Shown: positions 28,619 to 36,982 of the stretch, piece after piece
How the letters are laid out: each line of letters starts with the position of its first letter
Position numbering within the stretch: position 1 is the first letter of the stretch
DNA from: Prevotella micans DSM 21469 = JCM 16134
GTDB lineage: Bacteria > Bacteroidota > Bacteroidia > Bacteroidales > Bacteroidaceae
DNA length: 64,000 nucleotides
Direction of reading: 5' to 3'
Assembly: GCF_000614105.1 (NCBI RefSeq)
Contig: NZ_BAKH01000002.1
Coordinates: 1 to 64,000, forward strand
Made by a program: the position numbers and the translations under genes
The notes under the pieces: generated by a model
What the model was told of the DNA's origin: nothing
Seen by the model: only the letters and a program-made list of their open reading frames with translations
The model's database searches: none

Positions 28619-28626
28619 CAAAAGTA
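28619..28626 (-). promoter_or_regulatory. Bacteroidetes -7 element for the U32-sufE-trmH operon
   Basis: TACTTTTG on the minus strand, 39 bp upstream of the U32 start; fits TAnnTTTG. Confidence 0.55.
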
Positions 28627-28635
28627 ACTATTAAC

Positions 28636-28672
28636 AAAAAAACAGACTCTCAATTTAATTTAGAGAGCCTGT
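28636..28672 (-). terminator. Rho-independent terminator after the DUF2807 gene
   Basis: Hairpin ACAGGCTCTC/GAGAGTCTGT (minus strand, one mismatch) followed by a T-run, 33 bp past the DUF2807 stop. Confidence 0.75.
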
Positions 28673-28704
28673 TGTAATGAGAATAATCAGTCTAAAATTA
28701 TCCT

Positions 28705-29487
28705 TTATTCAATATTCAGTTTTGTAGTGTCGATAAACGTTGAGTTGTCGGGATGGATATTCACTTCTTTGGCTTTACCTGAAAGAACTATCTTACTAGT
28801 TCCAAAGTTTGAGCCCGATACGGTGTTGCAATCCAGAACGGCGTTTATATTATTTATACCCTTATTATCCAGTATCAAGTTTAGGCCTTTGAAATCAAGA
28901 TTAACTGTTTGTGTTCCGCTGTTGGAAAGTTCCATGTTCTGTGCGCTTACGGCAATATTCAATTTACATGTTCCTTCGTTATCGAATTCGGCTTTCATTG
29001 CGTCAACGTTAGCATTGAAGTTCACTGTACCGTCGTTATCGAAATCGAACGATGTAACCGAAATCTTCTCCACGTCTACATTCACAGTGCCCTTTGTATC
29101 TATATCGAGCTTCGATGCATGAATATTCTTTGCTTTGAAGTTAATTGTACCATTGAGCTCTATTTCGGATATCTGTGGGGCGGTGATATAAACATCAATC
29201 GGAACTCTAATGCCATGTTTCGATCTAATCTTCAGTTCGCTTTCTTCGATTCTAAAACTTGCCTGACTGGGATTACTGAAACTAACTTTATGTACTTTGC
29301 CTTCTACGAAGTGGACGTTAAATTTTCCGTTGACCTCTAAACCATGGAAATATCCAATCGTATGATTTTCTTTATTTCCAATTACATCCTTATGGTTTAT
29401 TTTTCCAATATGATTATCTCCATTGCCAGCCACACAGCCCACCAGGCAGACGGCTAGCGCAATTTGACTTAAAAACAATCTTTTCAT
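28705..29487 (-). CDS. DUF2807 (GIN domain) lipoprotein
   Basis: A 260-residue predicted lipoprotein. ATG 29487 is chosen because it gives the signal MKRLFLSQIALAVCLVGC with the lipobox LVGC. The mature protein is a DUF2807/GIN domain, a right-handed beta-helix with repeated strands (for example INFKAKNIHASKLDIDTKGTV, in steps of about 20 residues). Such proteins are common at Bacteroidetes envelopes, with no known activity. It is a single-gene unit with its own promoter and terminator. Confidence 0.82.
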   Translation of the reverse strand: MKRLFLSQIALAVCLVGCVAGNGDNHIGKINHKDVIGNKENHTIGYFHGLEVNGKFNVHFVEGKVHKVSFSNPSQASFRIEESELKIRSKHGIRVPIDVYITAPQISEIELNGTINFKAKNIHASKLDIDTKGTVNVDVEKISVTSFDFDNDGTVNFNANVDAMKAEFDNEGTCKLNIAVSAQNMELSNSGTQTVNLDFKGLNLILDNKGINNINAVLDCNTVSGSNFGTSKIVLSGKAKEVNIHPDNSTFIDTTKLNIE

Positions 29488-29517
29488 CTTTACATAATGT
29501 TTTAAATATACGTGTTG

Positions 29518-29525
29518 CAAAGTTA
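29518..29525 (-). promoter_or_regulatory. Bacteroidetes -7 element for the DUF2807 gene
   Basis: TAACTTTG on the minus strand, 30 bp upstream of the ATG at 29487; fits TAnnTTTG. Confidence 0.5.
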
Positions 29526-29671
29526 TCCAATACCCCATGTCGTCCAGAATAAGCAATGTTACTTTCATAAAAGATAACGAATTTTTGGTACTGTCGTTTT
29601 TCTTTCCCTTTCGGTAAATGGCGGCTTAGGCTTATCTCTTTTAGCTCTGGCATTATGATGGAGAAAAGCTC

Positions 29672-29679
29672 TATCTTTG
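29672..29679 (+). promoter_or_regulatory. Bacteroidetes -7 element for tRNA-Arg
   Basis: TATCTTTG 20 bp upstream of the tRNA 5' end; fits TAnnTTTG. Confidence 0.6.
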
Positions 29680-29699
29680 CAAACATAAAATCGTCATAT

Positions 29700-29771
29700 G
29701 CTCTGATAGTTCAATGGATAGAACGGAGGTTTCCTAAACCTTTGATCCGGGTTCGATTCCCGGTCGGAGTA
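29700..29771 (+). tRNA. tRNA-Arg (anticodon CCT)
   Basis: Complete cloverleaf: 7-bp acceptor GCTCTGA/TCGGAGT (two G-T pairs), D arm GTTC...GAAC, anticodon loop TTCCTAA with CCT at 29733-29735, and T arm CGGGTTCGATTCCCG. The discriminator base is A and CCA is not encoded. It decodes AGG. Confidence 0.93.
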
Positions 29772-29835
29772 CAAACGATGATTTACCGCGAGAAAAGAAA
29801 AACAATCCGATAGTCTTTTTAAACTGCAACAAATC

Positions 29836-30624
29836 ATGATAGGAGCAATAATTGGCGATATTGTTGGCTCACGATTCGAATTCGGCGAAGCACCGAAGCG
29901 TGATTTCGAACTTTTCACTGATGAATGTTCGTTTACCGACGATACTGTATGCACCATTGCAATTGCTGATGCCGTACTCAATCGAAGAACCTATCGTGAT
30001 GCGCTGCTCGATTGGTGTCATCGTTATCCCAACCCAATGGGTGGCGGATACGGTAGTATGTTTCTTCAGTGGCTCAACTCACCTGATCATGAACCGATGA
30101 ATTCATACGGAAACGGTGCTGCAATGCGAGTGAGTCCGATTGGATGGCTCTTTACCGAATGGGAAGATGTAGTGGCCGAAGCTCGTAAATCGGCCGAACC
30201 GACTCATAATCATCCCGAAGGAATTAAAGGTGCCGAATGTATAGCCGAGGTTATACACTGGCTTAAATACATGCGATTCACCAAGAGTGAAGTAGAGTGT
30301 AAAGTGAAGAAATTCTATGGATATGAACTTCCGCGTTTAAGAGACATAATGAAACTCGGAGCTGAAGGTCATTTCGATTCCACCTGTCAGGAAACTGTTC
30401 CGATGGCCTTACGCTGTTTCATCAATTCAAACTCGTTTGAAGACACAATCAGAATAGCTGTACTTTGCGACGGCGACACCGATACTAAAGCCTGTATAGC
30501 CGGGGCTGTTGCTGAGGCTTATTACCAAATACCGTATGAGATTATCGACCGTGCAATGGTCTATCTTCCGACAGATATGCTTAACATTCTCGACCAGTTT
30601 TATTCCGATAAGCATATCATATAA
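29836..30624 (+). CDS. ADP-ribosylglycohydrolase family protein
   Basis: A 262-residue protein of the DraG/ARH fold, which removes ADP-ribose from proteins or other targets. Metal-binding motifs: MIGAIIGDIVGSRFE at the start, ECSFTDDTVCT near residues 35-45 and the late DGDTDTKACIAGAVAEAYY with the Asp cluster. No ADP-ribosyltransferase partner is visible nearby. It begins 64 bp after the tRNA and ends at the edge of a repeat-rich region. Confidence 0.9.
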   Translation: MIGAIIGDIVGSRFEFGEAPKRDFELFTDECSFTDDTVCTIAIADAVLNRRTYRDALLDWCHRYPNPMGGGYGSMFLQWLNSPDHEPMNSYGNGAAMRVSPIGWLFTEWEDVVAEARKSAEPTHNHPEGIKGAECIAEVIHWLKYMRFTKSEVECKVKKFYGYELPRLRDIMKLGAEGHFDSTCQETVPMALRCFINSNSFEDTIRIAVLCDGDTDTKACIAGAVAEAYYQIPYEIIDRAMVYLPTDMLNILDQFYSDKHII

Positions 30625-30654
30625 GGTTAAATTGTTTTTGCCAGATTGAGAGGG

Positions 30655-31135
30655 GGCGGACAGACCCCGAGGGGGTGATTTGCAGTCCGCCCGATACACA
30701 CATTGATTCGTTCCCGCATGTAGGGACAGACCCCGTGTCTGTCCGATACCCACGTGGATTCTTCCCCGTGTCTGTCCGACCGTCCCTTGGGAGTCGGATG
30801 CATGCACAATCGTTCGTGGTTTTTCGGATGACGTGTTTATTCCGTCCTTGTCGGACGGAGGGGGCGGACAGACACGGGGTCTGTCCCTACATGCGGTCGT
30901 TCCCGCCCGAGTTGGCCCGAGGTAATGATAAATGAAATATTAGAATGCCCACACATTGATTCGCCCCCTCATGTAGGGACAGAACCCCGAGGGGTGATTT
31001 GCTGTCCGTCCGATACCCACATTGATTCGTTCCCGTATGTAGGGACAGATTCCGAGAGGTGATTTTCTGTCCGCCACCCACATTGATTTGCCCCCTCATG
31101 TAGGGACAGACCCCGTGTCTGTCCGAATCCACGTT
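30655..31135. repeat. Cluster of GGACAGAC palindromic repeats
   Basis: About seven divergent copies of the repeat at the window start, in both orientations. Full units (TAGGGACAGACCCCGTGTCTGTCCG) occur near 30720 and 31098, and an inverted one near 30866. Degenerate units near 30660, 30975 and 31040 have CGAGGGG or CGAGAGG cores. Several are preceded by CACATTGATTCG and TCATGTAGGGACA at 30701, 30954, 31020 and 31081, giving a loose 61-66 bp period. No gene is credible here. Confidence 0.8.
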
Positions 31136-31144
31136 GATTCCTCT

Positions 31145-31453
31145 CGGCAGAGGTTCTGCCAACCCCGCGCAGTCAGGATTTGTCCCGGCAGAGGCTCTGC
31201 CAGACCTGCGCCGTCAGGATTCTTCCCGGCAGAGGTTCTGCCAGCTCCGCGCCTTCTGTATTCTTCCCGGCAGAGGTTCTGCCAGCTCCGCGCTGTCTGG
31301 ATTCCTCCCGGCAGAGGCTCTGCCAGCTCCGCGCTGTCCGGATTCTTCCCGGCAGAGATTCTGCCAGCCCCGCGCCTTCCGGATTCTTCCCGGCAGAGAT
31401 TCTGCCAGCCTCGCGCCTTCGGGTATTTGTCTCGGCAGAGGTTCTGCCAGCCA
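31145..31453. repeat. Tandem array A: eight 41-bp units
   Basis: Units start at 31145, 31186, 31227, 31268, 31309, 31350, 31391 and 31433 (the last step is 42). Each begins with a 15-base palindrome GGCAGA-GGT-TCTGCC (middle bases vary), then a GC-rich spacer CCGCGC and a GGATTCTTCC-like end. Open frames crossing the array exist in five of six frames only because 41 is not a multiple of three and the units lack stops; I do not treat them as genes. Confidence 0.9.
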
Positions 31454-31572
31454 GTATAATGTATTATTTCCCTTCGAAATAAAAAGTTTCCTGTTTTGAA
31501 CAATCGTTTTAGGGGGTAAATTTTATTCTCATGATTAAAAGCAAGGTTATCGGCGGCACATCTAAACCGAAC

Positions 31573-32628
31573 TTACATTCTAAATCCAATTTGGTTTGAT
31601 TGAACATAGAGTGCTATCGTTTTTAGTTTCACATAATCGTGGCTTAAATACATGAAACCGCCGTAGGGATTCGATTCTCCCCAACTGTTTTTGCAGATAA
31701 AATACTTTGTTCCGTTAGCGTCGCGGGCCAAACCGATAATCGACATGCAATGGTCGTCGGTTGTACTTTTGTTTTCAAATGCTTTTTGTCGGGTAGTTTG
31801 ATTGCATTTTGTGCCCTTAGGTAGGATGGCTATTCCTTTAGCGAACGAAAAGCCGGGCTCGCTCACATCGCCCTCCCAACACACCGGATGACCTGCGCGG
31901 AGGCTGTTTTCAACAATCATCATCATCGAATCTAAAGGAATGTTTAGGAAAGTGTTGTGGAAATAGTTGTCGGGAAGTTCGATGGCGAACCGCTCGCCGA
32001 AAGGATGATGGGTGAAACTGGTTAAACCTAGATATTCGTCCTTTCTGCACACGCTTCTGGCGAACTCATAAGGCGTGTAGATGGCGCTGCGAAAGAAAAC
32101 CTTTCGCGGGAGGAATCCAATGCTTTTGTCCAATAACTCGTTTACTGCGTCCATTCGTTGATTGAAATTATTTCGTGCCGGAGCAGTTGTTATGCAGTCT
32201 ATTTTTCTGCATAGAACGCCATAATCTACTGTTTGCTTCAGATGATAAGCGTCGTAATGATGAAGTCCGTTAGTTTCGAGCAAATCGATTGCCATGCCTG
32301 CCATACCGCGCGTTGTGGTGTTCGATTCGTTGTTGGAAAGTAATCTTCGGGCTGCCTGTTCGGAGATGAAACAGCGAGCAATATAATCGGCACTGAGATT
32401 AACCGAATCGCCCAACATCAAATGTTCGGTTTCGATTGTGGCGAGCATAGCATAGACCCAACAAAGCGAACTGCTGCCTTGATTCTTAACCGGAGTTGTT
32501 TTAAGCCTAACCTCGTCGCGAAAAACTATTTTCGACTCCGTTTTCGACTGCGCAATTTTATCGCGCTCCCTTCCGCAGCTCGATAAAATAACGATAGAGA
32601 CGACACACACCAAACAGAGCTTTCTCAT
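31573..32628 (-). CDS. Papain-like (C1) cysteine protease, lipoprotein
   Basis: A 351-residue predicted lipoprotein with signal ending in ILSSC (Cys18). The papain/bleomycin-hydrolase fold is shown by Gln50 and catalytic Cys56 in VKNQGSSSLCWVYA, His293 in DDHCMSIIGLA, and Asn314 in KNSWGESN. It is probably anchored at the envelope and acts outside the cytoplasm. The start ATG overlaps the stop of the preceding exported protein gene (ATGA), so the two are co-translated. Substrate is unknown. Confidence 0.88.
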   Translation of the reverse strand: MRKLCLVCVVSIVILSSCGRERDKIAQSKTESKIVFRDEVRLKTTPVKNQGSSSLCWVYAMLATIETEHLMLGDSVNLSADYIARCFISEQAARRLLSNNESNTTTRGMAGMAIDLLETNGLHHYDAYHLKQTVDYGVLCRKIDCITTAPARNNFNQRMDAVNELLDKSIGFLPRKVFFRSAIYTPYEFARSVCRKDEYLGLTSFTHHPFGERFAIELPDNYFHNTFLNIPLDSMMMIVENSLRAGHPVCWEGDVSEPGFSFAKGIAILPKGTKCNQTTRQKAFENKSTTDDHCMSIIGLARDANGTKYFICKNSWGESNPYGGFMYLSHDYVKLKTIALYVQSNQIGFRM

Positions 32629-33469
32629 TTTACCTCCTTCACTTCAAAGTCACAGTAAATCGAATACAATTCGTCTAAACGTGCAAACCACCTGAAATCT
32701 GCTTGCTCTTTTGTTTCCGATTTATTTTCATCTGTTTTATTGCCCTTCTTGTAATATCTAACTCTGTAACGATACCTCCCTGGACGGAGAATATTTCCTA
32801 AACTCCCAATCCATGAGTATTTTATAGAATCAGGATATAGCGGCGGTGAATCGACCCAACTTGAACACAAGTAGCCAACTTTATAGAACAAACGCTTCCC
32901 TTTATCTATCCTTGCAACCGCTCCCCAAAAATAACCGGGTAGCCACTCACCGCACAAAGTATCTCGAGTGTTATTTTTATGATGAACAATGGACCGGGAA
33001 CATCGGCGTCTCTATCATCATTGTATTTAATAAAGCGAATGTTTACACCATCCTCCTTCTCATGTAGTTTCGTTATTTCAATATCGCATTCAAAAATAGA
33101 ATCATTGCATTGCGAGGCATATCTATCCTTTACATTGTGTTCTAGCGTGACTCTGCAATCCACAAATTCTTTTTCATTAACTGTGAAAGAACGTCTCAAT
33201 GAATCGTTGCCACAATATTTTGTTCTGATAACAGTGAGGAGTGAATATTTCCCATGTTCACATGGCAGAGAATCTTGTTGATATACTCCTTTCAACTCAT
33301 CGACAAGCGTAGATATACTGCCGTCAGGCTTTTGAAGAGTTATTAAAGCATTCGGTTTTTCTACGGAACAGTTATTACTATAAGAAAGAAAAAAAGTCCC
33401 TTGCGCTGATGCGGTAAGGGACATAATGGTTGTAATTAAAGCCAAATAGATTCGGAAATCTAATTTCAT
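32625..33469 (-). CDS. Exported protein of unknown function, apparent frameshift
   Basis: Two open frames join into one 281-residue exported protein. The first starts at ATG 33469 with signal peptide LALITTIMSLTASAQG. It leaves frame at about 32975 in an A-run (after PGPLFIIK), and the continuation NNTRDTLCGEWLPGYFWG resumes one base off and runs to 32625. One missing A repairs it. The body is beta-rich (RYRYRVRYYKKGN near the C-terminus). No family is recognised. It sits between ybjQ and the C1 protease in one operon, so it may be a protease partner or inhibitor, which is only a positional guess. Confidence 0.7.
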
Positions 33470-33486
33470 GCGGCTTTCCTCTCGAA

Positions 33487-33804
33487 TTAAATTTTCACGG
33501 CTGTTCCCGAACAGGTTACCATTAGCATTGAACCTTGCGCACCAACGGTTTCGTAGTCTAAGTCGATACCTACAACTGCGTTTGCTCCCATTTGCTGCGC
33601 GCGCTCTTCAAGCTCTTTCAGCGAGGTTTCTTTTCCTTCGCGAAGAACTTTCTCATACGAACCGCTTCGTCCGCCGATAATGTCTCGTATTCCCGCAAGA
33701 AAATCCTTCATGAAATTTGCTCCGATGATGGTCTCGCCAGTTACTATGCCTAGATACTCTTTGATTTCTTGACCCTGGATGGTCGGTGTTGTTGTTAATA
33801 ACAT
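33487..33804 (-). CDS. YbjQ family (DUF74) protein
   Basis: A 105-residue cytoplasmic protein of the YbjQ family, which forms pentamers in known structures; biological role is unclear. Diagnostic stretches are [28 protein letters not shown] and [15 protein letters not shown]. It is 17 bp upstream of the frameshifted exported protein gene and may head the three-gene operon ending with the C1 protease. Confidence 0.88.
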   Translation of the reverse strand: MLLTTTPTIQGQEIKEYLGIVTGETIIGANFMKDFLAGIRDIIGGRSGSYEKVLREGKETSLKELEERAQQMGANAVVGIDLDYETVGAQGSMLMVTCSGTAVKI

Positions 33805-33936
33805 GATGTTTTATTATTTAAATTATACGCAGCTCTCAACGCTTCGTCTGGACGATATATTGTGCATTTTTCGATTAAAAACTTCAAAGTCACAACTGAG
33901 AATTTTGGTGCGAAAACAAAATAGGGTGGGGGAGAG

Positions 33937-34761
33937 CTAGATTTTTCTGCTCCGAACGATTGCCCACACCCCGAAAGCTATAAGCGGAATACTCAAAAGC
34001 TGCCCCATGTCGAGAGGTAATGAATTTTCGAACGACTCCTGAACCTCTTTCGTGAATTCAATTAAAAAACGGAAACTGAAAACAAGCGTAAGACACAAAC
34101 CAAAGAATAAACCCGAGCCAACTTTAGCACTGTTACGACGATAGATAAGCAAAATAACCACGAAGAAAATCAAATAAGCCAGAGCTTCATATAATTGTCC
34201 GGGATGTCTGGGTTGCGAGTCAACCTTCAAGAAAACGAATGCCCAAGGTAGATCGGTAGTTTTCCCGATAATTTCGGAGTTCATGAGGTTTCCAAGTCGA
34301 ATAAATGTTGCTGTAATACACGAGCATATTCCCATAAAGTCGAGAACAACCCATGCAGGCATTTTCGACCGTCGGATGTAAAGTACTAAGCCCAATAACA
34401 TTCCGAAAACTCCTCCGTGCGAAGCGAGACCTTGATAACCTACAAACTTCCACGTACCGTCCTGAAGATGTCTCATAGGAATAAACATCTCTACAAAACC
34501 ATCCCACGAACCGAGGAAATAACTTGGTTCATAGAACAAGCAGTGACCTAAGCGTCCGCCAATTAGTACTCCGAAGAAAACATACAAAAAGAGAGGTTCA
34601 AACTTTGCATCGGGGTATTTGTGCCGCTTATATAGCCAGCGCATAAGAAAGAAACCCAAGGCTAGGCCGGTTACCCAACAGAGACCATACCACCGAACGC
34701 CAAACGTGCCTAGATGAATTAAATATTCACTAGGCTGCCAATAGATATAGAGCAGATTCAT
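33937..34761 (-). CDS. lgt: Prolipoprotein diacylglyceryl transferase
   Basis: A 274-residue inner-membrane enzyme that moves diacylglycerol onto the lipobox Cys of prolipoproteins, so it serves the many lipoproteins in this window. Family motifs include GVLIGGRLGHCLFYEPSYF, SHGGVFGMLLG, IRLGNLMNSEIIGK (the Lgt signature) and RHPGQLYEAL. About seven membrane segments are present. It starts 12 bp after the ychF stop, so the two are probably co-transcribed. Confidence 0.95.
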   Translation of the reverse strand: MNLLYIYWQPSEYLIHLGTFGVRWYGLCWVTGLALGFFLMRWLYKRHKYPDAKFEPLFLYVFFGVLIGGRLGHCLFYEPSYFLGSWDGFVEMFIPMRHLQDGTWKFVGYQGLASHGGVFGMLLGLVLYIRRSKMPAWVVLDFMGICSCITATFIRLGNLMNSEIIGKTTDLPWAFVFLKVDSQPRHPGQLYEALAYLIFFVVILLIYRRNSAKVGSGLFFGLCLTLVFSFRFLIEFTKEVQESFENSLPLDMGQLLSIPLIAFGVWAIVRSRKI

Positions 34762-34773
34762 CGATATTTTGTT

Positions 34774-35877
34774 TTAAACATTAAACCTAAAGTGCATAAT
34801 GTCGCCGTCTTCAACGACATATTCTTTTCCCTCGATTCGCAGTTTGCCAGCTTCGCGTACGGCTGTTTCCGAGCCATATTCAACATAATCAGAATATTTA
34901 ATAACCTCGGCGCGAATAAAACCTTTCTCGAAATCGGTGTGAATAACTCCAGCGCATTGTGGAGCCTTCCAACCTTTACGGAAAGTCCAAGCCTTAACTT
35001 CCATTTCTCCCGCAGTTATAAACGTTTGCAAATCGAGCAGATGATAGGCCTTGTTAATTAATCGATTAACGCCGCTTTCGCCGAGACCGAGTTCATCGAG
35101 AAACAACTTCTTATCCTCGTAGTTTTCGAGCGATGCAATTTCTTCTTCAGTCTTAGCAGCTATGGTCATTGTTTCTGCACCTTCATTGGCTGCAACGGCT
35201 TCAATCTGACGGCTGTAATCATTTCCGCTAACTGCGCTTTGCTCGTCAACGTTGCAAACATAAAGTACCGGCTTCGTTGTGAGCAAAAAAAGATTATGTG
35301 CTGCTTGCTGCTCTTCCTTACTGTCGAACGAAACACTTCGTGCATTTTTTCCCTGTTCAAGAACAGCCTTATAAGCTTCCAAAACTTTAACGGCAACCTT
35401 TGCTTCCTTATTTCCGGCGTTGGCTGCTTTTTGTTGTTTTGTTAACTGCGCATCTATTGTCTCCAAATCTTTCAGTTGAAGCTCTGTGTCGATGATTTCT
35501 TTATCCTCAATTGGATTCACTGCCGAACCACCCTCACGAACAACATTATCGTCGTCAAAGCATCGAACAACATGTATGATAGCATCGCACTCACGAATAT
35601 TCCCAAGGAACTTGTTGCCCAGACCTTCGCCGCGACTTGCGCCTTTAACTAACCCAGCTATGTCGACAATCTCGCAAGTTGCAGGAACTATTCGTCCGGG
35701 ATTTACGAGTTCGGCCAATTTATTTAAACGTTCATCGGGTACGGTTATAGTTCCAAGATTTGGTTCTATGGTGCAAAACGGAAAGTTGGCTGCTTGTGCT
35801 TTTGCACTGCTCAAACAGTTGAAAAGTGTTGATTTGCCGACATTTGGTAAACCAACTATACCACATTTTAAAGACAT
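34774..35877 (-). CDS. ychF: Ribosome-binding ATPase YchF
   Basis: A 367-residue Obg-family P-loop protein that prefers ATP and binds ribosomes. The G1 loop GLPNVGKSTLFN begins at residue 8, followed by ANFPFCTIEPN and DIAGLVKGASRGEGLG (switch II). The C-terminal TGS domain contains AGEMEVKAWTFRKG. Length matches the family. It has its own TACTTTTG promoter element and is divergent from the acyltransferase gene. Confidence 0.96.
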   Translation of the reverse strand: MSLKCGIVGLPNVGKSTLFNCLSSAKAQAANFPFCTIEPNLGTITVPDERLNKLAELVNPGRIVPATCEIVDIAGLVKGASRGEGLGNKFLGNIRECDAIIHVVRCFDDDNVVREGGSAVNPIEDKEIIDTELQLKDLETIDAQLTKQQKAANAGNKEAKVAVKVLEAYKAVLEQGKNARSVSFDSKEEQQAAHNLFLLTTKPVLYVCNVDEQSAVSGNDYSRQIEAVAANEGAETMTIAAKTEEEIASLENYEDKKLFLDELGLGESGVNRLINKAYHLLDLQTFITAGEMEVKAWTFRKGWKAPQCAGVIHTDFEKGFIRAEVIKYSDYVEYGSETAVREAGKLRIEGKEYVVEDGDIMHFRFNV

Positions 35878-35909
35878 AATATTTTGATTTCTTTTGTTTC
35901 TCTGTAATG

Positions 35910-35917
35910 CAAAAGTA
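35910..35917 (-). promoter_or_regulatory. Bacteroidetes -7 element for ychF-lgt
   Basis: TACTTTTG on the minus strand, 32 bp upstream of the ychF start; fits TAnnTTTG. Confidence 0.6.
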
Positions 35918-35996
35918 AGAATATTTCACGGCAGAGGCAAAACGCATTACATACGGCTAACGCGCATATTTTGAGCCATTAAGAGCTCGATTTTTG

Positions 35997-36004
35997 TAAA
36001 TTTG
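35997..36004 (+). promoter_or_regulatory. Bacteroidetes -7 element for the acyltransferase gene
   Basis: TAAATTTG 24 bp upstream of the ATG at 36029; a TTTTG sits about 23 bp further upstream. Confidence 0.5.
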
Positions 36005-36028
36005 CAACCAATCGAAATCAAAAACAAC

Positions 36029-36964
36029 ATGAAACTACACGAAGAAATAAATTTCGCCCGCGCATTACTAATCTTGATGGTTGTGCTAATACATATAGTT
36101 CATTTCGGAGAGCTTTATCCAGAAACAAAATCTATTATACTCTCCTTTATGATGCCTTCGTTCTTACTAATAACTGGTTATCTAACAAACATCGAGAAAA
36201 CACCTTGCGCGTTTTGCGGCTATCTTCTACGCATAGCAGTTCCTTATGTTGTAATGGTATCGAGCTTTTCACTGCTATCATATTATCTTCCTGTGCGCGA
36301 CAGGATAACCGAACTATCCGTTTCGCAGTTTGCCGAACGTATTTTTGTTTCATCAATAGGGCCTTACTGGTTCTTTTATGTTATGCTAGTGTGCAGCACG
36401 GTATTTTACATCTCGTTTAAGTGTATTCCATTTCTCGGTAACAATCTCTTTGCTCGATTCGCTGTATTCGGCTTTCTGTTGACTGTTCTTTCGTTCGTGC
36501 TGCCTATTATAAGCATTCAAACGGTGGTTTACTATTTCATCGGAACTATTCTTCGTCAAACGCGTTGCGATTATTCTGCCGTTTTTCGCCCCACGCCTTA
36601 CGCTATATTACCATTTATTGCATTGATTATTTTCGGCCGTCACCGCGATTGGGCCGATATTGCGGTATTTGCGTCGGTATTTTGTTTCTTATCTTTCAGC
36701 TCGTGGTGTTTTTGCAAGCTCGGCACACGTGCAAAATCAGCTTTCTCTAATCTGGGCATGAACACACTGCCAATTTTTCTTTTCCATCCGATTTTTACGC
36801 TTTCAAGCAAGTACTATCTTCGCTTTTTTACATGGGATTCAACAGGTTTTGCATTCATTATCATTACGATATTTTTTAGCGTGTTCGGCTCTCTGCTAAT
36901 TGCTCGTGTCCTCGATGCAACCAATCTTTCGTACATTTTTGCACGAAAGAAATTTTTGCGTTGA
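36029..36964 (+). CDS. Acyltransferase 3 family membrane protein
   Basis: A 311-residue polytopic membrane protein with about ten hydrophobic segments. The N-terminal INFARALLILMVVLIHIVHFGE holds the family's arginine and the conserved His in the first membrane segment. Relatives O-acetylate surface glycans or exopolysaccharides. ATG 36029 is preferred over an upstream TTG at 36002 inside the promoter. It converges on polA with an 18-bp gap. Confidence 0.82.
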   Translation: MKLHEEINFARALLILMVVLIHIVHFGELYPETKSIILSFMMPSFLLITGYLTNIEKTPCAFCGYLLRIAVPYVVMVSSFSLLSYYLPVRDRITELSVSQFAERIFVSSIGPYWFFYVMLVCSTVFYISFKCIPFLGNNLFARFAVFGFLLTVLSFVLPIISIQTVVYYFIGTILRQTRCDYSAVFRPTPYAILPFIALIIFGRHRDWADIAVFASVFCFLSFSSWCFCKLGTRAKSAFSNLGMNTLPIFLFHPIFTLSSKYYLRFFTWDSTGFAFIIITIFFSVFGSLLIARVLDATNLSYIFARKKFLR

Positions 36965-36982
36965 GTTATGAATCAATTGTTT

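Noticed and set aside
31145-31453. CRISPR array
   Set aside because: Units follow each other directly with no unique spacers of 25-40 bp, and no cas gene is present. The same applies to the array at 54988.
30427-31503. Several open reading frames of 60-135 codons across the 30.4-31.5 kb repeats, on both strands
   Set aside because: They are translations of the tandem and palindromic repeats. The 41-bp period rotates through all frames, there is no start context, and the protein is only a low-complexity repeat.
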